Shown in pieces: positions 9,620 through 13,868 of a stretch of 13,868 nt of DNA. This stretch comes from Acanthamoeba sp. SK_2022b. Lineage: Eukaryota; Discosea; Longamoebia; Acanthamoebidae. The translations under genes were made by a program, and so were the position numbers. The notes below the pieces were generated by a model. It saw only the letters and a program-made list of their open reading frames with translations. It did not search any database and had not been told where the DNA came from. The stretch covers positions 1 to 13,868 of the forward strand of contig JANDJZ010000685.1 in the NCBI GenBank assembly GCA_027943245.1, written 5' to 3'. Position 1 is the stretch's first letter. Each line of letters starts with the position of its first letter.

Positions 9620-9755
9620 CCTTTGCCCCTGGTCTCTGGGTGGCTGTCCAGACAGCAAGGAAACAATAGATGACTTCTGGATTGCCAAAATCATGTTGCT
9701 GCAGTGCCAACATGTGCAAGTGGACTGGTGGACCAATGGTAGATGGAAAGATGAA
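9620..9755 (+). pseudogene. Terminal module fragment related to the end of copy C, plus strand
   Basis: FTFAPGLWVAVQTA is followed, after one frame change, by ETIDDFWIAKIMLLQCQHVQ and VDWWTNGRWKDET, ending at TGA. It resembles the closing module of copy C (FVAVRLDEDETMEQLWIGKI), so it is probably the tail of another element gene in the plus orientation. Nothing upstream of it clearly belongs to the DUF7869 core. It could instead be the tail of the dioxygenase-like gene. Confidence 0.4.
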
Positions 9756-9769
9756 ACATGAAAAGTACC

Positions 9770-10080
9770 TTCAGCCTTTGTGTCATGGCCCTTCACACTT
9801 TGAATGTAAGGATCCAGGTCATGAATTCCCAACATTCAAGATGGAAAAGGGGCTCTGGCTTTTATGTATATCCTGGCAGTACCAGCCCTTGCACAACGTC
9901 ATCCACAGCCAACACACAAGGATTGTACTTCATGCCCACAACACATGTGGAGAACATTTGGTTGAATGGCAGGAAAGAAATGGAGAGATGGAAGACAAGG
10001 TTGTGGACAATTTGATGGTTCTGTGTCAACTACAACATGATCCTGTCCACCACCTCACCTGGCTGACACCATGACAGGAC
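9770..10080 (-). pseudogene. DUF7869-type gene fragment, copy D
   Basis: The plus-strand bases 9840-10000 match 1110-1300 of copy B in the same orientation. Both contain CCCTTGCACAA.GTCATCCACA, ACACACAAGGATTGTA, CTTCATGCCCACAACA and TGTGGAGAACAT. On the minus strand it reads NQMFSTCVVGMKY near 9930-9970, at the place of the HEDIDQMF motif, which is degraded. It continues with GIHDLDPYIQSVKGHDTKAE (9775-9835). It is tail-to-tail with the fragment at 9620-9755. Confidence 0.55.
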
Positions 10081-10084
10081 CACT

Positions 10085-10260
10085 ACCACAAATGGGTGGG
10101 TGCAGCAACACACTCATCATCAGTCAAGATGCCCTCACGTTGCCTATGCCATGATCACCATGCAGCTTGACCATGGTATGCATTGGCGAGGTGATGACAT
10201 TCTCAATCTGCAGGTCATCAGGCAACAAGATGGCTACACCAACTACTTCCAGTCACGACG
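10085..10260 (+). other. Short coding-like fragment, unidentified
   Basis: The plus-strand frame 10083-10273 reads GWVQQHTHHQSRC, then AYAMITMQLDHGMHWRGDDI and RQQDGYTNYFQS, before running into the GC-rich island at 10261. The composition is CpG-poor like the repeat genes. It is cut off abruptly at the island boundary, which suggests the island was inserted into it or joined by rearrangement. I do not recognise it. Confidence 0.3.
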
Positions 10261-10374
10261 CTGGGAGTGCTGAAGACCCGTGGGGCCGCCGAGGGCAGTG
10301 GAGCGACGGTCCACGAATCGACGACGGGCACATCGCCCCCAGCCGTGTGAACAGCTCCACGCCTCCCTCAGGGA
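10261..10374. repeat. Inverted and direct fragments of copy 1 joined side by side
   Basis: 10261-10328 is the reverse complement of 6843-6910 (two mismatches in 68). Immediately after it, 10336-10372 matches 6905-6935 in the direct orientation. Copy 2 therefore carries an internal inversion relative to copy 1, followed by a deletion equivalent to about 6932-7098 of copy 1. Confidence 0.85.
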
Positions 10375-11330
10375 CAACGATCCCTGGGGCGACCAGTACT
10401 GGGTGGAATCGACTACGGTGGCCGTCCACTCGGTCGCGCTCGCCTGCTCGGTGGCGCCGCCCGAGTCATCCACGCGCGTCGTCTGCTGAGAGTCGCTGGC
10501 GGGCACGGCGGCGGCAGCTTGGCCACAGGTCAGCGTGAGGACTGCGATCGCGCCGTTGGCCTTGACCGTCGGGTGGTACATCGGCGTGCGCATGCGCAGG
10601 CGTGGGCGACCGAACGGGTAGTCCTGCGGGATCACAACCTCGACCACGAACTTTCCTCCTGATACCTTCGTATGGAGTGTTCTCGAAGCCGAGCAGGGTG
10701 ACGTGGTAGACCGTCGGCAAGTCGCCGGGCTCCGGCCGCACCTCGAACCATGGCCGTCGGCCTTGCTCGGCACAGCGCTTCGTCTGCCCTTACCCGCCCC
10801 CGCCCCACGCACACACAAACGAAGGCTTGCCCCTAAGCAGAGGCAGGCCTTGCCAATCGCCCAGAGCACACGGACCATGCGAGCCAAGTTGGCCTTGACG
10901 CGTCGTGCGGCCATCCTGGCGGCCGGCATCGGGACGGCCCTGGTGGGGTCGCGCGCGGCCACGGGCATGTCCCACACGCATGTGTGACGCGCAATCAAGA
11001 GCAGCGTCACCTCGGCGTCGGCCCACGCCACGTCGCTCTGCTCGGCATCCTCCCCTTCTTGTCGTGGTCGTCGTTCGGGGCCTCCGCTGTCGCTCTCGTT
11101 GTTATTGTCGGAGAATACGATGCCGCATTGGGCGAGGGTGAGACTGTCCTGGTCGAGACCGAACCGGCGGCCGTGGGCCACCAGGCGCAGCTGCCACTTG
11201 TCGAGGCCCGGGCGGGCCCGCGCCACCCGCCGCACCACGTCGCCCACGGTGTCGCTCAGTTGCACGGGCTCAAGCACGACGTGGGCAGCGCTCTTGCCCA
11301 ACGGCCAAAAGACCAAGAAGAAAAGAAGCT
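10375..11330 (-). pseudogene. Ubiquitin-like domain plus E2 (UBC) gene, copy 2 (front half; active site altered)
   Basis: Minus strand. Positions 11104-11328 encode a ubiquitin-like fold: LLFFLVFWPLGKSAAHVVLE, QLSDTVGDVVRRV, DKWQLRLVAHGRRFGLDQDS and LTLAQCGIVF, matching the ubiquitin order of strands and 'L.D..TL..C.I'. An acidic linker and a basic helix (RRVKANLARMVRVL, about 10855-10905, E2 helix 1) follow. After a likely intron (acceptor ending at 10784) comes PWFEVRPEPGDLPTVYHVTL and GFENTPYEG, then, past a 7-base break, GGKFVVEVVIPQDYPFGRPR, MYHPT and KANGAI. These are E2 core features, but HPN is HPT and the catalytic Cys position is Ala (10543-10545). The tail VDD...TEWTATVVDSTQYWSPQ (10375-10478) matches copy 1, then ends at a deletion. 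It could be a genuine inactive E2 variant now decaying, or sequence damage. Confidence 0.6.
10659..10665 (-). other. 7-base GT...AG insertion breaking the E2 frame
   Basis: GTATCAG interrupts the conserved E2 turn between YEG and GKF on the minus strand. Removing exactly these seven bases restores the frame. It is too short to be spliced and may be the remnant of an intron that lost its middle. Confidence 0.5.
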
Positions 11331-11334
11331 GCCA

Positions 11335-11481
11335 ATGGCCGACGTCTGGACCATTGTCGACTCTTTCTTTGCCCTTCGCTTGCACTTCATCACTATTTTC
11401 CACTCGGTGGTGCTTGCTGCCTGTTGTCTGGTGCGTGATCGCTTCTTTCCTGTCCCTCGGGGAGCCTGCACAACATGGTGA
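11335..11481 (+). CDS. Putative first exon of a membrane-anchored protein (unidentified)
   Basis: It starts with ATG at 11335 and reads MADVWTIVDSFFALRLHF, then ITIFHSVVLAACCLV, a hydrophobic helix long enough to anchor in a membrane, then RDRFFPVPRGACTTW. A stop (11479-11481) follows unless the GTGAGTGCGTGTG donor at 11478 is used; the TG/CG-rich tract to GTGCACAG at 11522 would be its intron. The same 40-residue frame is conserved in the repeat at 13510-13640, where differences are mostly silent or conservative and a -4/+7 pair of indels restores frame. The opposite strand carries the start of the E2-like gene and is also open, so which strand is coding is uncertain. Confidence 0.4.
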   Translation: MADVWTIVDSFFALRLHFITIFHSVVLAACCLVRDRFFPVPRGACTTW

Positions 11482-11740
11482 GTGCGTGTGTGTGTGCGCG
11501 CGCGGCGCGTGCGAGCGTGCACAGGCCCTCATTCAGTGATCTGTGCCCACGTGCGTGTCTGGTGTGTAGTGGCGGTGTGTGCAGGTGTGGTGATCCGTAC
11601 CTAGAAGGTCAGCCTGCAGGCCTTGGGGTCTCGGCTTGGTGCCGTAGACACAATGCGAAGTAGATAGAGGCTGCCCTACAGGTGGTTGTCCATTTGCAAG
11701 AACAACGTGCCCTGCCCCGTGCATAAACGATTGGGTGAGC
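11482..11740. other. TG/CG-rich tract and apparently non-coding sequence
   Basis: 11478-11522 is TG/CG alternating and looks like an intron. 11523-11740 contains further TG-rich runs and no convincing frame on either strand. Confidence 0.4.
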
Positions 11741-12060
11741 TCACTGCGACCAGAACGCAGTGGAAGCCTTCGACAGAAAGCCGTACCATAATGATGCTGA
11801 GAATAAGGGGGACAAGATCTTGGCGATGCAGTCAGGCGGGGTCCGCCAGTACTGCACAAACGAACGCACGAGAAGCTGTGCACAGAGGAGAGGAGAGGAG
11901 CGAGTGAGGAGAGGAAAGCAAACAACAAACGGCACTCTCTCCACAGGCCTACCTCGAGCTGCACATCAAATGGAGTGGAGTAGTGGCCTTGCATCTTGGC
12001 CTTCATCTGCTTCCACTTCTCGCACAGACACCCTGAAGAGTCGTTTTGCTCACCCTGTAA
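11741..12060 (-). CDS. C-terminal exons of an unidentified protein
   Basis: On the minus strand the upstream exon reads GCLCEKWKQMKAKMQGHYST and PFDVQLE, ending at 11953. A 77-base intron (11876-11952) then joins in phase 0 to LLVRSFVQYWRTPPDCIAKI, LSPLFSASLWYGFL and SKASTAFWSQ, ending at TGA 11741-11743. The joined sequence is continuous and protein-like, with no breaks and ordinary CpG, so this is a live gene end or a recent loss. An extra upstream exon may exist around 12065-12090 and 12153-12195 (RLSVVGFTG and FQRRHAFSASSFFKT) behind CT-rich acceptors, but the phase there does not close cleanly. No family is recognised. Confidence 0.45.
11876..11952 (-). other. 77-base intron
   Basis: Minus strand: donor GTAGGC after CTCGAG, a strong TCCTCTCCTCTCCTCTG tract, and acceptor GTGCACAG. 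It is phase 0 on both sides. Confidence 0.65.
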
Positions 12061-12236
12061 ATCCCACCACGCTCAAGCGCTGGCAGAGAGGAGAGGAGAT
12101 GAGTACCAGTGCAGTGAGCACGACAGCAAGGCGGAAAGCGTACTGTCTTAAAGAAGCTGGAGGCGCTGAATGCGTGGCGGCGTTGGAAAGCCCTGCTGCG
12201 ACTGTGATGGCAGATCGGCCTAGCCGATGCTTCTTC

Positions 12237-12414
12237 TGACCAAACGCCATCCAGCCGCTACCGCCTCGCCACCTCTCCTCGCTTGGTGGACCGTCGGCCC
12301 ACCGCCCTCAGCAGCCTGCAGGCCTTTAGCACTTCCAGCCATGCGAACAGCTCCACGCCTGCAGGCTCGGTGGGCAACCGAGCCCAAGGGTTTGCCTTCA
12401 AGAAACGATCGCTG
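12237..12414 (-). pseudogene. Scrap of the E2-like gene, copy 3
   Basis: 12237-12394 matches 6811-6970 of copy 1 in the same orientation, with many substitutions. Shared anchors include GACCAAACGCC, GGTGGACCGTCG, GAACA.CTCCACGCCT and GAGCCC.AGGGTTTG. The match then jumps to CTTCAAGAAACGATCGCTGGG, equal to about 7096-7115. About 125 bases are therefore missing. It covers only the region downstream of the E2 fold and cannot make a working protein. Confidence 0.75.
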
Positions 12415-12507
12415 GGACAACGGGACTTGCTCGCTTACAAATAACAGCTTTAGATACACATGTACAGGCACAGGAGAGAAGCGAGGAGACATAGTGGAGC
12501 AGATGGA

Positions 12508-13316
12508 TTAGCTCTTGAATGTAAGCATCCCTAAAGAAAAGAATTAGATTGATGCTGTGTCTGGTTTGGAAGGGGCATACGTATGTAATCGTGTTTCCAA
12601 TTGGCCATCAGGCCACGGAAATGGGCAGCAACTGCAGGTTGAAGCTCCTCAACGACGTCAGACGCGAGTTGTTCGTGTAGAGCATGGAAGGTGCTCTCAA
12701 GGTATGGCCGAGAGTGAGCGAATGTTGAGGCGGGCTGACGTATGCTGCGCAGATTGTTGGAGATCAGTTTTACTTGGTCGATGTCGAAGTGCTTGGAGAT
12801 CGCTGTGTAAGTCGCTGAATTCTGCGGCTGGAAGATCTCATGAAGTCGTATCGCATTTCTCCCAGGGGGGCAGAGTCCAGAGTTGGTGTAGAGATACTTG
12901 ATAAACTCTTTCTCAGTAAAGGTCGCATACTCACGCAAATTGAAGATGTTGTGGATCAAATCAACTTCTTTGCGGATCGCGGCACGGTCTTCATGGGATG
13001 CCTTGAGTTCAGCATGCACCTGTTGGAGGAGTTGAACTGCCATATAAAGTTAATGCTTGAACAGCTATTCTGCACCAACTGACATACCTGTCTTGTCATG
13101 CTTCTCATCCACAGCTGCGGCTCTTGCCTCGAACGGAGATGTCAAGATGGGGGGGTTGTTGAAGTGAAGACAGCAATCCACAAGCACTTGCCTTGCAGAT
13201 TCCGGGCGCTGCCTGGGGCCTTGCGTGAACAGACCGCGCAGTGCCTTCCGCATGTTGTGTAGCAGGCAAGATGATGTGACAATGGCATTGCGCGGGCTCG
13301 TCCTTTCTTTATTCTC
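12508..13316 (-). CDS. Three-exon gene, unidentified protein
   Basis: Minus strand. Exon a (13316-13088, behind a TTTCCTTTTTTAAG acceptor) reads TSPRNAIVTSSCLLHNMRKA, LRGLFTQGPRQRPESARQV and FEARAAAVDEKHDKT. A 51-base intron (13037-13087) joins it in frame to exon b (13036-12581), which reads VQLLQQVHAELKASHEDRAA, KEVDLIHNIFNLREYATFTE, GRNAIRLHEIFQPQNSATYT, FDIDQVKLISNNLRSIRQ and VVEELQPAVAAHFRGLMANW. A 50-base intron (12531-12580) leads to a short exon c ending at TAA 12508-12510; read through, the frame would stop at TAG 12531. The protein is charged and helical with no signal peptide or membrane helix. It is intact with ordinary CpG. The 5' end is unsettled. I do not recognise the family. 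Confidence 0.55.
12531..12580 (-). other. 50-base intron
   Basis: Donor GTATGC; CTAAT branch-like sequence and TCTTTTCTTTAG acceptor on the minus strand. The apparent stop of the unspliced frame is the TAG of this acceptor. Confidence 0.55.
13037..13087 (-). other. 51-base intron
   Basis: Donor GTATGT, acceptor ATGGCAG on the minus strand. Splicing completes a Val codon and keeps the frame between two protein-like exons. Confidence 0.7.
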
Positions 13317-13490
13317 TTAAAAAAGGAAAGCACGCTTTTTAGGAGGCAGCGCTCCCGCGCTGCGAGACCTGGCGTAGGAGGCCACCTCGCCGAGGATGAA
13401 CCAACGCACCACGTTGGCGTGCATGTTGTACTTGGTCAGCCGACGCAGCGGCGACGCCACCAGCTCCTCGTCCCTCGCGAAAATAAGCTG
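13317..13490 (-). CDS. Exon-like coding fragment, unidentified
   Basis: Minus strand, after an AATTTGTCAG acceptor at about 13491. It reads LIFARDEELVASPLRRLTKY, NMHANVVRWFILGEVASYAR, then SRSAGALPPKKRAFLF and a stop. The first 42 residues have GC-ending codons and a plausible protein look; the last 15 overlap a pyrimidine tract that serves as the acceptor of the next exon. A GTCTCG donor after SYA could splice to that exon, but the phase does not match. It is either an exon of an upstream gene running in from the right or a fragment. Confidence 0.35.
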   Translation of the reverse strand, partial: QLIFARDEELVASPLRRLTKYNMHANVVRWFILGEVASYARSRSAGALPPKKRAFLF

Positions 13491-13491
13491 A

Positions 13492-13868
13492 CAAATTGTC
13501 GACGAGTCAGTCTGGACCATCGTCGACTCTTTCTTTGCCCTTCGCTTGCACTTCATCACTATTTTCCACACGGTGGTGCTGGCTGTTGTCTGGGGTGTGG
13601 TGCGTGATCGCTTCTTTCCTGTTTCTCAGGGAAACTGCACAAGTGTGTGCGCAGCGTGTGAGCGTGCACAAGATGACCACATCCCGTCCACTCATGCTCC
13701 CCCTTGCGACAACCTCCACTTGGTGCTCGGCCGTACGAGATGCGCCCTCTTTTTTCACACTCCTCCGCCCGCCCAGGAGCAGCTGACCCGCCTCGACCCA
13801 GTTCGCCATCAACTCCTTTACCACTCGCTCTCCCTGCCCACTTGTGTGAAAGTCATCGCCAAAGTATG
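13492..13868 (+). CDS. Membrane-anchor protein, repeat of 11335-11470, open to window end
   Basis: The frame is open without a stop from 13492 to the window edge (125 codons) but has no ATG at its start. It reads ESVWTIVDSFFALRLHFITI, FHTVVLAVVWGVVRDRFFPV, then NLHLVLGRTRCALFFHTPPP and QEQLTRLDPVRHQLLYHSLS, then LPTCVKVIAKV. The first 40 residues repeat the exon at 11335. The later part has no match at 11.5 kb and uses GC-ending codons (CTC, GCC, GAC, CTG), suggesting real coding. GTGTGTGCG...GTGCACAAG (13652-13682) may be a 30-base intron-like remnant that happens to keep frame. A minus-strand frame (13507-13824) is also open. Function unknown. Confidence 0.4.

Noticed and set aside
10984..11334. 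Upstream part of the 165-aa plus-strand frame
   Set aside because: It is antisense to the ubiquitin-like domain; only the part from the ATG at 11335 has repeat-based support.
11335..11532. E2-like protein starting at 11532 with an Arg/His/Thr-rich leader
   Set aside because: That leader is the complement of a TG/CG-rich intron-like tract and of the duplicated plus-strand exon; the ubiquitin-like fold only begins near 11328.
13317..13380. Splice joining the 13317-13490 exon to the next minus-strand exon
   Set aside because: Good donor (GTCTCG) and acceptor (TTTTTTAAG), but the reading phases do not match and a stop follows at once.
1..13868. tRNA, rRNA, CRISPR array, bacterial operon or replication origin
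   Set aside because: No cloverleaf with a T-loop motif, no ribosomal sequence, no regular short repeat-spacer array, and no bacterial gene order or ribosome-binding sites were found.

Overview
This is a eukaryotic window. There are no ribosome-binding sites or operons. Several genes read correctly only across GT-AG introns of about 50-80 bases, and long stretches hold no intact reading frame. The lineage cannot be fixed from sequence alone. The GC-rich, CpG-rich exons with TG-rich or CT-rich introns would suit an amoebozoan, alga or other protist. The very small introns at the right end would also suit a basidiomycete fungus. The mosaic of CpG-depleted and CpG-rich blocks points to a genome that methylates CpG in repeats.

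Left and centre (about 1-6480 and 8020-10250): low-CpG sequence filled with decayed mobile-element genes. At least four broken copies of one family are present: copy A (+, 25-805), copy B (-, 985-2030), copy C (-, 2209-3640) and copy D (-, 9770-10080). They match the DUF7869-type proteins found in many eukaryotic repeat-associated genes, with the core pattern IMDG, then ENKN, then VGHxHEDIDQ(M/L)F, then GHS.PH. Copies A and B form a fold-back inverted duplication whose arms are nearly identical. A separate decayed gene at 4809-5980 contains one well-supported intron, and a fragment of it recurs at 6290-6400. A third decayed gene at 8023-9559 looks like a Tet/JBP-type 2-oxoglutarate/Fe(II) dioxygenase. 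It keeps one frame for about 510 codons, and every in-frame stop in it is TGA.

GC-rich islands (about 6536-7204, 10261-11481, 12237-12414, 13317-13868): copies of a gene coding for a ubiquitin-like domain followed by an E2 (UBC) fold. The 10.3-11.3 kb copy holds the front part, the 6.5-7.2 kb copy holds the rear part, and the 12.2-12.4 kb copy is a small scrap. The copies differ by internal deletions and one internal inversion. A putative membrane-anchor exon on the + strand (11335-11481) is repeated at 13492-13868, where its frame stays open to the end of the window.

Right part (11741-13490): non-decayed minus-strand exons joined by introns of 50, 51 and 77 bases. They encode proteins I do not recognise.

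No cellular pathway is encoded. The genes are linked by history (insertion, duplication, methylation-driven decay) rather than by function. No tRNA, rRNA or CRISPR array was seen.
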